From assembly GCA_009823505.1 (NCBI GenBank), contig VZQC01009973.1, positions 1,013,654-1,077,653 of the forward strand: a DNA stretch of 64,000 nt, read 5' to 3'. The DNA is from Rhizomys pruinosus. Lineage: Eukaryota; Chordata; Mammalia; Rodentia; Spalacidae. Positions within the stretch are counted from its first letter, which is position 1; the number at the start of each line of letters is the position of its first letter. Made by a program: the position numbers and the translations under genes. Positions 12,659 to 23,700 of the stretch are shown here, piece by piece. The notes beneath the pieces were generated by a model that made no database searches, was not told the origin of the DNA, and saw nothing but the letters and a program-made list of their open reading frames with translations.

Positions 12659-12984
12659 CCCCCTTTGTGGGACTCTGTACTCTTCTTCTGTGGAGCAAAA
12701 GAATCTTCTTTTCTAAGTGGTGTCTGGGATATTTGTGTGTAAAAAAAGAATGTTTCTTTTGTATTTAGTAAAATCTTACCTTAGCCTAGGGATGTATCTA
12801 CCTTGTGGAATTGTCTAAGATCTGTTACCTGTGCAGATGTGTGCATTTGGCTGTGTTAAGAATACTAGCACTTGGGAAGCAGAGGCAGGCAGATCTTTGT
12901 GAGTTCAAGTCCAGCCTGGTCTACAGAGTGAGTTCCAGGGCAGCTGGGGCTACAGGGAGACACTGTCTCAAAAAGACAAAAAAA
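11865..12984. repeat. Duplicated block, left copy (old L1 3'UTR, GT tract, B1)
   Basis: About 1.1 kb that is repeated almost base for base at 12986-14100 after a single N. Contents are minus-strand old L1 3'UTR (complement of 'ggctcagggaacattgagaaa' near 12350-12370), a (GT)n tract at 12620-12658 and a 5'-truncated plus-strand B1 at 12862-12984. The two copies differ mostly by one-base insertions and deletions, which suggests assembly duplication rather than biology. Confidence 0.85.
12862..12984 (+). mobile_element. 5'-truncated B1
   Basis: Begins at 'actagcacttgggaagcaga' and runs through 'cagcctggtctacagagtga' to an A-rich tail that ends at the lone N at 12985. The first quarter of B1 is missing. 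Confidence 0.9.
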
Positions 12985-12985
12985 N
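12985..12985. other. Single undetermined base (assembly join)
   Basis: A lone N lies in the A-rich B1 tail exactly at the boundary between the two copies of the 1.1 kb duplicated block. Confidence 0.95.
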
Positions 12986-14100
12986 GAAATTATTTATTTT
13001 TATTAAAAAATTATTGTACTTTTAGCTAAAATTTTATGTGTTCCATACATAATTTTGTCATATCACTTAGTCAAACATTACACCATCTTCTCCCTTGGTA
13101 CACCCCAAGCTCCCCGCACCCTCCTGCAAGTATATTCTACTGTCATTTCTGGCAGAGTCCATTGTGCAAATTACATTTCGTACTCACTCTTCAGTGCCAA
13201 TTCTTCCCTGGGCTCTAGTTAGCCTGTCCAGAGTCTCTTTTCTAAGGAAGGCCAGGTTTTCCTCACATGACCACCATCTGCTGCCAATATTATCTCAGTC
13301 AAAATTGGGTTCTGTTACTCATTTCTAAAGTTATGTTGTTGTTTTTTGTTCAGCTCAGCTCCCATGGGTCTTAGGCATGGTGATACCAATGCTGTAGGTT
13401 CATATGAACTGGGTCTTTGGAGCTCATAGGATTCATTTTATATTTAGCTCTTACAATATTTCTTCCCACTCTTTCTCAATGTTCCCTGAGCCCTCGGTGG
13501 GTGAACTGAATATAAGCATACCATCCATGGAAACACATTCTGCAGACTCCTAAACTTCATGGTTTGGCCATGCAGACACTTTTGGACTCCTGGTCTCCTG
13601 TTGAATGGAGGAGTTTCCTTTATGAGAGTTAAGAGGTAGTTATCCTTTTTGGGTCCTTGTTATATGATGTTTGGTTCTTGTGTTTAGAGGTTGCATTGTA
13701 TATGCATAGCCTGGGTATGTGCTATTCACTCACGTGTGTGTTTGTGTGTGGTGTGTGTGTGTTGTGTGTCCCCCTTGTGGGACTCTGTGACTCTTCTTCT
13801 GTGGAGCAAAAGAAACTCATAATGCCAAAATTTAAAAAAAGAATGTTTCTTTGTATTAGTAAAATCTTACCTTAAGCCTAGGGATGTATCTACCTTGTAG
13901 AATTGTCTAAGATTGTTACCTGTGCACAGTGTGTGCATTTGGCTGTGTTAAGAATTCTAGCACTTGGGAAGCGAGGCAGGCGATCTTTGTGAGTTCAAGT
14001 CCAGCCTGGTCTACAGAGTGAGTTCCAGGGCAGTCGGGCTACAGGGGAGACACATGTCTCAAAAAGACCAAAAAAAAACAAAAAAAAAAAAAAAAAAAAA
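12986..14100. repeat. Duplicated block, right copy
   Basis: Second copy of the 11865-12984 block in the same orientation and order, including the minus-strand L1 3'UTR, the GT tract (13733-13770) and the truncated B1 (13948-14100). It shows many isolated single-base deletions relative to the left copy, for example 'ccctttgtggg' to 'cccttgtggg', a pattern common in uncorrected long-read sequence. Confidence 0.85.
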
Positions 14101-14194
14101 AGAAAAAAGAAAAAAAAAAAGAATACCACACCTACTTGAGTTCCTTTTAAAAGAAAGGCAAGATAATAATATTTTTATATATCTAAATAATTAA

Positions 14195-14900
14195 TTATCA
14201 TGGAAATGCAAAATTAACACTACTTTAAGATTCCATTTCATTCTATTGATATGGCTGACATCAAAAAAACTATGACAGCAAAAGTTGGTTTGGATATGGG
14301 AAAAGAAGAATCCTTTTCCACTCTTGGTGAGAATGTGAACTGATTCAGCTCTCATGGAAATCAGCATAGCAGTTTCTTAAGAGAAAAATAGAACTATTAG
14401 AACTACCATCTGACCCAGAAATACCAATATTGAGCATATAGCCAAAGGTTTTTATAAGCTGCTGCAACTTCACTTGCTCATTGATGTTTATTGCTGATCT
14501 GCTCACAATAACTAGGAAATAAGAAAAACATCCAATGACTATAAAGATAAGAATGGATAATGAGAGTGAGTTCCAGGAAGCTGCGGGGTACAGGGAGACC
14601 CTGTCTCAAAAAGACAAAAAAAAAAAAAAAACAAAGAAAAGAATGGATAATGAAAATGTGATACATATACACAATATAATTTTATTGAGGATTATCAAAA
14701 TTGAAATGATAAATAGTTGAAAGTAAACAGATACAACTGGAAAAAGTTCTACTGAGTGAGGTAACCTGGACCCAAAACTACAATGCCACAATTATCATGC
14801 ATATGTGGATCCTACTTTTGTACATTTACAGCTGTATTTTTAAACTGAAATACTTGTAGAAGAATCTGAGAAAAGGGACCCAATGGTAGGCACAGATGGG
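14195..14900 (+). mobile_element. Ancient L1 ORF2 end and 3'UTR (right half)
   Basis: Continuation of the old plus-strand L1 seen at 11640. It has the pattern 'gaaatgcaaaattaacacta', 'cttggtgagaatgtgaactg', 'aactaccatctgacccagaa' and 'catatgtggatcctac' at the end of ORF2, then a G/A-rich 3'UTR start. Stops are frequent. A short B1 (14564-14639) is inserted in it. Confidence 0.85.
14564..14639 (+). mobile_element. Very short 5'-truncated B1 with perfect target-site duplication
   Basis: Only the last ~50 bases of B1 (gagtgagttccaggaagctg onward) plus a poly(A) are present. The 14-bp repeat agaatggataatga flanks it exactly at 14550-14563 and 14640-14653, so truncation happened at insertion and not later. 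Confidence 0.95.
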
Positions 14901-15224
14901 GATAGAGGTGAAAGATAGCTAACTTAATGTCATTTAGCATAATTCAGTTAGTCAAATTGAAACATATTCTGTTAAAAGCTACTTACATGTCTAAATTAAG
15001 TTACATTACATGGGGTAGGGGAATAATGCTACTCTGAGAACCCACAGGTTATTGCAAAAATGTCCAGTGCAAATTATGGGGTACCTCCATTCAAGATTTT
15101 GGTCAGGGGTCAATTTATGGTGACACTGCAAACAACAGAAGCTACTGGAATTTGTTCTTGGTTGCTTAATAGTACTGATCTTTAAAACCCATCACTGAAG
15201 ATACCACACACTTGAGTCTTTGGA

Positions 15225-15365
15225 CATAGGTAAATTAAATGAGTACTGACCTGGTTATGTGATCGCTGCTGGCTAGATTTAATGGTATGAGATGGTGTTA
15301 TCCAGTCTGCATGGGGAGAAAAATCTTCAAGAGTCTTATGCAGCTAAGAGTTCTATGAGTTATAA
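15225..15365. repeat. Unidentified dispersed repeat, copy 1
   Basis: About 130 bases (from 'acataggtaaattaaatgag' to 'agagtcttatgcagcta') recur at 18225-18360 with few differences. No family recognised. Confidence 0.7.
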
Positions 15366-15520
15366 TAATGAACAGCCTGGGAAAAGATAAACAATGATGT
15401 AATCATGGCATGCACGTCAAAGTTGATAACCAGGCTTTCTCCACAGGAGGGAACTCAAACTTGCCACTAAAAGCCTGACCAAGATCTCATAGCCAAGGAG
15501 GTTGCAGGCTTCACAGGAGA

Positions 15521-15535
15521 AACTACTACTACTAT

Positions 15536-15570
<35 letters not shown>

Positions 15571-15572
15571 TT
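15521..15572. repeat. (TAC)n trinucleotide microsatellite
   Basis: Near-perfect ACT/TAC repeat of about 50 bases. It accounts for the poly-leucine and poly-serine open frames on the two strands here. Confidence 0.95.
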
Positions 15573-15619
15573 TTGCTCAATAGAAATATTATTAGTAGTT
15601 ACCACAGAGATACACAATT

Positions 15620-16165
15620 GGTCAAAATGCAGAGAACATGTGATTATGTCATGTTTTCTTCATGTTTGTTTCTTCAGTTACTTGTATATTCTAGAAATTA
15701 ATCTTCTGTCAGTAGACAGCTCATAATTATTTTTCCCAATTCTGTAGGTTCCATTGTCACTGGAATGATGGTACCCATTATTTGGTTTCATATGGTCCTA
15801 CTTAGCAGTTATTGTTCTTCCTACCATGTTATCAGGGTCCTGTTCTAAAGTCCTTCCTTTTGCCATTAACTTTCAGTGTATTTAATGATTGATCCTCTAT
15901 CTTATTTCAGTGTATCAGATCATTCATTCTACATGCCGCCAGTCAGTTTGAACAACACTGTTTGTTGAGCATACTGTCATTTATACAATGTGAATTTTTG
16001 GGTTCCTAGTTAAACATCAGATGGTTATGGGCATGTTGACTATTACCATGTCCTCAATTCTATTCCATTGTTCAATGTTTCTGTTTTTATACCAGTACCA
16101 TGATATTAGTACAATATACCTCTGTAGTATAATTTAAAATCATGGATGGTGATAAATCAGTTTTT
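15620..16165 (-). mobile_element. Old L1 ORF2 fragment, minus strand
   Basis: The plus strand shows antisense L1 ORF2 phrases such as 'tatattctagaaattaatct', 'ttcccaattctgtaggttcc' and 'ttttgccattaactttcagt'. It is much more diverged than L1-A, B or C. Confidence 0.8.
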
Positions 16166-16219
16166 TATTGTTCAGATTTTTTTGGCATGCACGAGCGCAC
16201 GTGCTTCCATATAAAATTC

Positions 16220-17095
16220 TAGGATCTAGGGAGAAAGCAGACACATTTCAATATAATAAAGACAATATACAGCATACCAATAGCCAATATCCTGCTAAAT
16301 TGAGAAAAAAAAACTCATTTACACTAAAGTCAGGACCAAGGAAGGCTTCCCACTCTCCCCATTTTTGTCACATATACTTCCTGAAAATTTAGAGCAACAA
16401 AATTAGTAAATGGAATAAAGTAGATACAAATTGGAAAAAAGTTAAATTATCCCTATTATCAGTAGAGGTGATTCTATATATAATGACTTTTATACTTTAC
16501 CAGCAAACTCCTAAAGCTGATTGACACCTTCAGCATAGTAGCACAATACAAATGACACAAAAATAGCAGCCTCCTTGTATACCAACAACAAACATTCTGT
16601 GAAAGAAACCAAGTAAATGGTTCCAATAATGATAGCCTCAACATAAGTAATATATCATGGAATGGATCCAGCAAGGAAGTGAGGAAGCTGTATAATAAAA
16701 TTTTGACACTGAAGAAATAAATTAAAAATGAAACAGAGGACTAAAAGGCCTCCAATGGTCATGGATTGGTAGGAATAAAGTTAGGAAAATGACAGTCCTA
16801 ACAATAGCAGTCTACAAGTTCAATGAAAAGCTTGTCAATATTCCAAAACAATTATTCACAGAAAGCAAAAAAGTAATTTCTTTCTTCTTAAAGTTCATGC
16901 ATGTATACTTCACAACTATAAACATAAGTACCCATTTTATTGAATATGGAGTTTCAAAGACACTATGTATTGGAATTAGTTCTAGTGTGACTTTATAATG
17001 AAGGTGGATATGGTTTTCAAGCTCATGTGAATGATGAACAACTAAGATTTTAAACATTTCAACCAGAAAATCCAATAATATATTTACAAATTTTT
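16220..17095 (+). mobile_element. Old L1 ORF2 fragment, plus strand
   Basis: Sense-strand L1 ORF2 phrases include 'aaagacaatatacagcatac' with 'caatagccaatatcctgcta', 'ttgtataccaacaacaaaca' and 'ccaatggtcatggattggta'. They cover the region around and after the reverse-transcriptase active site. Many stops. Abuts the opposite-strand piece at 15620-16165. Confidence 0.8.
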
Positions 17096-17099
17096 AAAG

Positions 17100-17940
17100 T
17101 GAATAAACACTTATAGAAACATTATTTTCATTTAAAATTTCATCATTGTTATGAATTTGCTGCTACCAATCTGCTTCTGGATCAAAGTGTGAAATTTAAC
17201 AGTTTACTTATTTACAGAAACTCTTTTTATTACTTTTGTTTTAAGACAAGATTATCCTTATCCAATTTTTTTTGTTCTTGCTAATTACTGCTCTCAACAC
17301 AACACATCATGTACATGTTGCCCATTACAGATTTCTTATTTTTTCATTACACTATGTTTGCTAATATAAATGTTTGTGTTTCCACTAAATGAAAATTCCC
17401 AAGTGTTTGTGGTTTCACAGCTATTGGTACTGTTCAAAACAGAGTCTTTTCTGAAGGTTTGGGGATTCTTAGTCTCATAGATAAAATATTCAACGTAGAC
17501 TCAAAAAGGACAACTTTATTAGCATTTTAAGAAAAGAAAATAAACAATGTAGGGAAGCTGGAGATCTCAGAGGCCTCCAAGGAGGAAGGTTGAAAGAAGA
17601 CTATAGAAAGCCAACTTTCTGAATTAGATATCAGGGAAGTAGATAAGCTCAGCAGTGGAAGTCTTTGAAAAGCTGCAGACCGGCTGAGTCCTTCAAAGAA
17701 AGATGGAAAATATTTGATAAGAGAAATAGAAGGAGAGAGAAAAACATACTTTCTAAGTGATAATTCATAAAATGGTAAGGATAGGCAGTGAGGATCTGTA
17801 AGGCACAGCATGGAGGAAGTATCTTCTATGGCATATAAGTACATTCTTTATTGAAAGAATACTTATTCCTCCAATATCCTGAACATGTCATCTGGTATAT
17901 TGTGTTTTCTTGAAACTAGAGACTTTTGAGTCATACTTTC
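17100..17940. other. Unassigned AT-rich DNA
   Basis: No confident repeat assignment. The 105-codon minus-strand frame at 17527-17844 is Ser/Leu-rich without recognisable motif and I do not call it a gene. Confidence 0.45.
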
Positions 17941-17944
17941 TTTT

Positions 17945-18224
17945 TTTTTCAGTTATTGACAGTTCAGTGCAGATTTACTCTTATAGGATATTATACCTAA
18001 GGTATACCAAAAATTCCACCAAAAAACTACTAGAAATTATGTACATTTTCAGTAAAGCGGAAGGTTACAAAATTAATCTACAAAAATCAGTATCCTTTCT
18101 ATGTGCATATAAAAAGCAATTGGAGAAGTACATGGAAATTAACCCATTCAGATATCCCCCCACCCTAAAAATGTCTTGGGTATATACCTGATCAAGGACA
18201 TTAAAGATCTCTACAATGAAAAAT
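17945..18224 (+). mobile_element. Old L1 ORF2 fragment, reverse-transcriptase region
   Basis: A plus-strand frame reads NSTKKLLEIMYIFSKAEGYK then INLQKSVSFL, the block just after the FADD motif in L1 ORF2. The FADD codons themselves are missing: upstream sequence replaces them. It ends abruptly at 'gaaaaattgg' where the repeat at 18225 begins. Confidence 0.85.
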
Positions 18225-18365
18225 TGGACATAGATAAATTAAATGAGTACTGACCTGGTTATGTGATCCCTGCTGGCTATATTTAAAATGGTATGAGAAG
18301 GTGTTATCCAGTCTGTGTGGGGAGAAAAATCTTCAAGAGACTTATGCAGCTAAATTCTAATAGAA
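18225..18365. repeat. Unidentified dispersed repeat, copy 2
   Basis: Same sequence as 15225-15365 (for example 'tgagtactgacctggttatg', 'aaaatcttcaagag'). Both copies lie close to old L1 pieces. Confidence 0.7.
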
Positions 18366-18559
18366 ATTTGGGGCAAGAGACAAAATACACTTTTCAAAAG
18401 ACTAAATGAAAATGGCTGAGAATTATATTATATTCAAGGTCCTTAGTCATCATCTACTTTAGAATTCTTGTTCCAGTAGCAAGGCTAAAAAAGGGAGCAA
18501 AAAACCCAACTCCAGGACAGATCAGAGAGTAAAGGACCCAGTTCATGCCTTCTGCCATA

Positions 18560-18780
18560 CATGTCTTGCTTTCTCTCTGTCTTTCCAAAGTTTTTCACTG
18601 CAGGTGTTTGTTGTTTTGGGAAGAATTTAACTGTATCAGTCAGTTCTTGGACCCAGTTTTTATGTTGTTTTTGTTCCCTCCCCTTTGTATTGCTCCGATA
18701 TATGCCTATAAAGCCCTCACATATGTATCAAAAGTATGATCTCTGAGAATAAACTTTGTTAATTATAAAGTGTGTTTAGA
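18560..18780 (+). repeat. LTR-like fragment, copy 1
   Basis: Shares a diverged ~200-base stretch with 23470-23690 ('gacccagtttttatgttgtt' versus 'gacccagtcttttgttgtta'). A TATA-like 'cctataaagcc' and a following 'gaataaactttg' suggest an LTR, but no ends are visible. Family unknown. Confidence 0.45.
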
Positions 18781-18781
18781 C

Positions 18782-18985
18782 TTTCACATTTTCTCCTTTA
18801 ATTTTATATTACTCTAAAATATGAATACATACCTTCCACCCATATACAGTAATTACAGATTCTGAAAATAAGTGACAGATTGATTATAGAGCTTCTTATG
18901 ATATTTACATTATAACTATATGGGTGCATTCAGATAAAAATAAATATAACAATAATGTTGTTCACCTCCTTCGAAATTATTGGTT
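18782..18985 (-). mobile_element. L1 3'UTR fragment, minus strand
   Basis: Matches the 3'UTR of L1-C at 47705-47915 in the same plus-strand orientation: 'ccacccatatacagtaatta', 'ctgaaaataagtg', 'aaatataacaa...tgctgttca'. Confidence 0.8.
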
Positions 18986-18989
18986 AGTA

Positions 18990-20125
18990 TGGTCCTATAG
19001 AGGAGGAACCACAAACATTATTGGTCATTCCCGTTGCTCTGACTACCCACCAGAACTTGACCGTAAGACCATGTTGCTGAAGACACTACATTCTTGTATC
19101 ATGCAACATAGAGAAACCAAACTTGTACTGACCTCAAAGTTTCATCCCTATTGACAAGCTATCATAACAGTAGAAGGTGCTATGCCCACAACTGGGAGAG
19201 AAAAATAATCACTAATCTTACCCATCTTTGAATCATTCCTGAATGCTCCGTTAACACATGTCCTGGAAAATATAAACTTGTGTAAAAGTGGTGACAATAT
19301 TAAAGGAGTAACCAAATACTTGATTGGATTTAAGATGAACTCCATAAGATGAAACTCATAAATGGTATTTTTATCAAGGTTAAAATCCTGTGGTTAGATA
19401 GGTCATAGATTCTAGAGGTCATCTATTTCTACTATTCTGCTAAAAAGGCATATTATTAAAATGAGACCTAATGACTTATCATTCCACCGACAGATTATTG
19501 TATATCTCAGTTCTTATCAGAGAAGCTTTTTTTGTATTATATGACAATTAATGCTGAGATTCACAACTGTCAGTGCACAGATTGTAATACAATATGGAGT
19601 AGTCAATCTTAAATAGTATATCTATCTTACAACCCTTCGTTCAAAGCTCAGAGATCATAGGGAAAAGGGAAAAGAAATACTGCAAGAGACAGAGATGGTT
19701 GAAAAATACAACAAACAGTCTTTTTCTGGATACAGAGGACTGTTCACATTTGAATCCACAGTGTTTTTAAAAAGCACCCATATGTTTTTTGCAAACTCAA
19801 TTGAGAGAAAAATCTATGCATGTAGACATGAGGTGGGCATAAAATGCCATCCTTACCTAAGGAGCTATTGTCAATTGAGAGCTGTTGGAAAAGAGTGAGC
19901 CTATTTTATTTAAGGGTGTGATCCCTGCTAGGAGAACCACACCTCTGAAGACAGACCCACACCTAAAAGTATTTGTGCAGCACAGAGTGGATTTTATGGG
20001 CCTAAAAAAAGAGAAGACATGAAGGTGGTTATATGGAGGTAGGAGTAAATTTAAAAGCAGATGCAAGAGGGGTGAGAATGTGGTCATATACAATGTTTGA
20101 AATTATCAAAGAATTAATAAAATAT
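18990..20125 (+). mobile_element. Old rodent L1 3'UTR (Lx-like)
   Basis: The order of phrases follows the long 3'UTR of older rodent L1: 'ataggtcatagattctagag', 'tgacttatcattccaccgac', 'cagagaagct', 'aaagctcagagatcatag', 'ggagctattgtcaattgaga', 'gtgtgatccctgctaggaga', and an end 'atgtttgaaattatcaaaga' with attaataaaa. It is non-coding. The open frames at 18924, 19148 and 19695 are incidental. Confidence 0.8.
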
Positions 20126-20129
20126 AATT

Positions 20130-20790
20130 TTAAAATTCTCATAGAACATAGTGGGAAAAGGAGTTTAGAGAGTACCAATTCATGTCTCAACTCTCATTGG
20201 TGGAGCTTCTTCATGCAACAGACAATGAGGAACATAAAAGGCCACAACTTGCCAAAGAGTAGAGAATAAGAAAGTCCAGAGTGTGTGTGTGCCCGGACAG
20301 AAGTCCTATTTGAAATCTCACCCACCCAGGGTTCAGGGACCATTGTCACAGAAGGGTCAGGAACCGTGTAAGAGCCAGGAGAAGAAATGCATGACTGTAT
20401 GGAAATAGAGCTCTACAGGCTCCTGGGACTTTGCGTATTTGAACCTACAGCAATGGTGTCAGTATGCATAGGACCCATACAAACACAAGCAAGGAATTTT
20501 TGGAAGAAGGCCACAGCTTTCATCAGGCACTATTGACGGCTGGTCACTGCTGGGTGAGGGAAAACTTATCTTTCTAAGGGAGTGACACTATAGAGGCTGA
20601 CCATGCTCCAGTGGATGAACTCACACCAAGGGACATCTGGGGACACAAACTTCACTAAATAGGACTTAACATATATGATGAAATGCATGATGTCCTGTGG
20701 GTGGGCTATGAGAAGATTGGCATAAAGAAGGGGGGACTGCAAATGATTAAGAGATATCACATCCATAAAAATTCAATTAAATATTTTTAA
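20130..20790 (+). mobile_element. Old L1 3'UTR fragment of the same class, second copy
   Basis: Repeats the inner part of the previous 3'UTR: 'gtagagaataagaaagtcca', 'cccagggttcagggaccatt', 'gtaagagccagga', then 'ctccagtggatgaactcaca' and 'aggacttaacatatatgatg'. Sister copies lie at 40690-41400 and 60040-60720. Confidence 0.8.
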
Positions 20791-20948
20791 TGATAACAAG
20801 AAAAAATAAAGCAGTTAATTAAGAGCTTATGTTCTACTCCCAAATAGATGTCTTATTTGATCTATGCAATATTTTATCATCTGTGAGAATATGTTTTTGT
20901 TTTGAAAGTCATTGTGCTGTTTATACCTGTTTAAAACATGCATTCTTA

Positions 20949-21160
20949 GTATGGAAGAGATGGTTCAATGGTTAATAACATTGACTGCTCTTGAGAAGGA
21001 TCTGGGTTCATTTCCCAGTTCTAAAATGGCATCTAACAACCATCTGTAACTCCAGTTCCAGAGGATCTGATGACCTCTTATGACCTCTGCACGCATTGCA
21101 CAGAATCCATGCAATTATGCACATGAAAGCAATACAATCATAAACATAAAATAAAAATAA
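20949..21160 (+). mobile_element. B2-related SINE
   Basis: tRNA-like head 'ggaagagatggttcaatggt', body 'ccatctgtaactccagttcc' and tail with aaataaaaataa. Diverged from the young B2 copies. Confidence 0.85.
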
Positions 21161-21174
21161 GGAATGAAATATTT

Positions 21175-21720
21175 TACAATGTTTCTCTTTAGGTAATTCT
21201 ATGTACTGAAGCAGGTTAATACTAATTATTAAATTTATTAATATTTACATATGAATACAAATAATCCCCTCTTATTTTAAATTGTGTAGAGTAGTATTTG
21301 CTCTTATTAATATAGTCTTCTCAAATTTTATTAGGCTAAAATCTGTGTTAAATGTCAAATTGTTGCAGTGAAAATCAAATTTACATCTAACTTTCAATGA
21401 AATAATATGCACCAGGACAAAATACTACTCAAAAATACATATACATATTTAGGAATACTGGACCAAAAAAAAAAAAAAAGAATAGTTTTAGTGTCCATAA
21501 TTAGTATACAGATCTAAATGTGTTCACTGGCCAAATAGTATGAAAGTTATGAAATAAAATGCCACTTCTTGCATAAAGTGATAGCTAATAAATTAGGAGC
21601 CCTAAAATAAATGTAGCTATATCATATTGTTTAAATTATCATAGCATCCTCTTGATACTGATTTTTTACAGCCATTTAGGATAATGTGTAAAAGTATAAT
21701 CAATATAAATTCAAAGGCTC
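21175..21720. other. Unassigned AT-rich DNA
   Basis: No gene or repeat recognised apart from a poly(A) run at 21465-21480. Confidence 0.5.
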
Positions 21721-21726
21721 ATCTAT

Positions 21727-22692
21727 TTTTTTAACATTTTTTATTGATGCTTTGTGCATTTCATACATCATTTTCCAATTCAGTTCAGGCATATTTCCCT
21801 TTCCCTTCCCCCCCCCACCCCAACCCCATCCCAGATCATGCATTCTGCCATAACTGTCCTGCATCTTTCAGTTGTTTTGTTTTTTTCATTTTTTAGCTAT
21901 AAGTGATAATCCATGAGTACAAGCATCCTTCATGCAAAACCAATTTGCAGGCTGTTGTGCCCAAACCCCCACCAGCCCACCATCGAGCGGGGAGTGAGGG
22001 GTTGTATGTTCAATCAAGTTGATCAAATGAGCGTTCAGACTACATATGTCTGTAGTTTCATCCATCTCACATTCACCCCATCACAGCCCTTACATTCTAC
22101 CCCACGCCCCCGTCTTCCGCAGATTATTCCCTGGGCTTAGAAAAGGGGCACAGGTGGATGAGAAGCAGAACAGTCCACTCTCTCTGGAGCTGTTGTCTTG
22201 GACTCTGGTCAATTCTGGCTGTTTCCTTTCATGGGCTGACAGTTTGGCCAGGAATAACCTTTCAATCCTACTAATGAAGCACAAGCAGTTAGATAAATAG
22301 GTATTTAAACAGCACTAAGAGTTATGGTAGGTTACTTTGGTATAGACACATATGTTTGGATGATATGTTAATCCATGAATTACATTTTTTCCTATTAAAT
22401 ATGACAGGGTCTTACTGTGGCTTATAACATCTCCTAACCTGTAGAGGATGTAAGCTTTTGGCATCAGCCATGGGTTATTCCTCCAAGGAGAGAGCCAATA
22501 GCCAATTAGATTTGGGATATACAGGCATATGGCTGCCTCGGCTGCACAGTATTTCAAGGCAGGTGAGGTGTAGCTGGTGCTGACGGTGGAGTCTTGCTTG
22601 ATTCAAGGAGACCCGCATTTGCTTTATTGGTTTAGTGGCCTTTGGTAACACTCTCTGGTGTTCCAGAGGCCATCTGTACACTTGCATGGATG
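21727..22692 (-). mobile_element. Composite element, copy E: unit X joined to an L1 3' tail
   Basis: Read on the minus strand. From 22692 down to about 21894 it follows unit X copy A in order (ttaccaaaggccactaaacc, ttggaggaataacccatgg, gggcacaacagcctgcaaat). Without a break it then passes into an L1 3' end: 'gcaggacag', a G-rich tract (21809-21831 on the plus strand), 'gaaatgcacaaagcatcaat' and poly(A). The same junction occurs in copies F and G. 5'-truncated relative to copy A; no target-site duplication found. Confidence 0.8.
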
Positions 22693-22829
22693 AATAACTA
22701 TTTATAACTTGCACATGCAATTTTTATATAGAACATAAAAATAAAGATATTTTCTATATCTCTTTCTTATGAAATGTGGAAACTTAAGTACCCATTCCTC
22801 TTCAGGGTAGATAAGTTAGATTAGTAAAA

Positions 22830-23433
22830 TGTGAGTTATATATTCTATTGGTCCTTTAATCATGCGTGGCTGCAATCTGCACGATGTTCTTCCCTCCTAG
22901 AACCAGGCTAGCAGCTTCACAAGGCTACAAGCCTCAGAGCTGTCTTCTGCCAGTAAGCTAACTGTTCCATGGCTGATCTGGCAGGGCGGGGGGAGGGAAC
23001 TGCTAGAAGTCACCAGTCAAGAAATGAAACAGAGTCAAAGAGAGGGTCCTGGACAAAAGTGACTCAGTTTTATTCAGGCTAGCAATGTGCTTATGTACCA
23101 AAGCTACTGTGCTCTCGGCAAGGAAGTGGGGAAGGAGGAAGGGAAGGGCAAGCCTCCTTGGTTCCTACTCAGGGCAGCAGAGCTCCTGTTTGTGTAAACA
23201 GTAAACTAAAGGTGTAACATTTTGCTTAATATCGCGAAGGATCAGGCCATCAGGTTCCTGAACTTTGCAGAGAAAGACAAGGCAGGAAATACTGTAATAT
23301 CCTGACCTCACGGAGCTACAGATAACTCACAGAAACAACTTAAATGCCCACAGAGATATCAGATAACTCATGGAAGCCCCGGGACAGAGTCTGCAGTTCC
23401 TTACCTCACGCTAGACAAAGTCTCATTCCTACA
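22830..23433 (-). mobile_element. Solo LTR (ERVK-like), perfect 6-bp target-site duplication
   Basis: Element ends are TGT...ACA. The 6-bp repeat gtaaaa stands at 22824-22829 and 23434-23439. On the minus strand it holds 'gaataaaactgagtcac', with a polyadenylation signal, and aligns end to end with the LTR at 50033-50613. No internal retroviral sequence is attached, so it is a recombination remnant. A 6-bp duplication and TG/CA ends fit class II (ERVK) elements; the family is not named. Confidence 0.92.
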
Positions 23434-23469
23434 GTAAAATAAAATTATCATTTCATAATATTAATTCCT

Positions 23470-23690
23470 TCTTCTCCAAGAATTTTTTTTTTAATTTCTT
23501 CACTGTAGAAAGAAATTACTGTTTTGGGCACAAGTTTACTCTTTCAGACTTTTCTTTGACCCAGTCTTTTGTTGTTATTCCTTCCAATTTGTATCACTTC
23601 ATAATATGCATATATACATGCCAAACATATACCAAAATTATGAGATGTGAAATTAAACTATATGTTAATTCCAAAACATGTTTAAGGATT
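23470..23690 (+). repeat. LTR-like fragment, copy 2
   Basis: Diverged relative of 18560-18780. Contains 'tttgacccagtcttttgttg' and 'catatatacatgcc'. Composite copy F is inserted at its right end. Confidence 0.4.
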
Positions 23691-23700
23691 CATATTTTTG

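Noticed and set aside
15620..17095. Opposite-strand L1 pieces as one twin-primed insertion
   Set aside because: The inverted left piece comes from further 3' in ORF2 than the forward piece, which is not the order twin priming gives. Two separate insertions or rearrangement is simpler.
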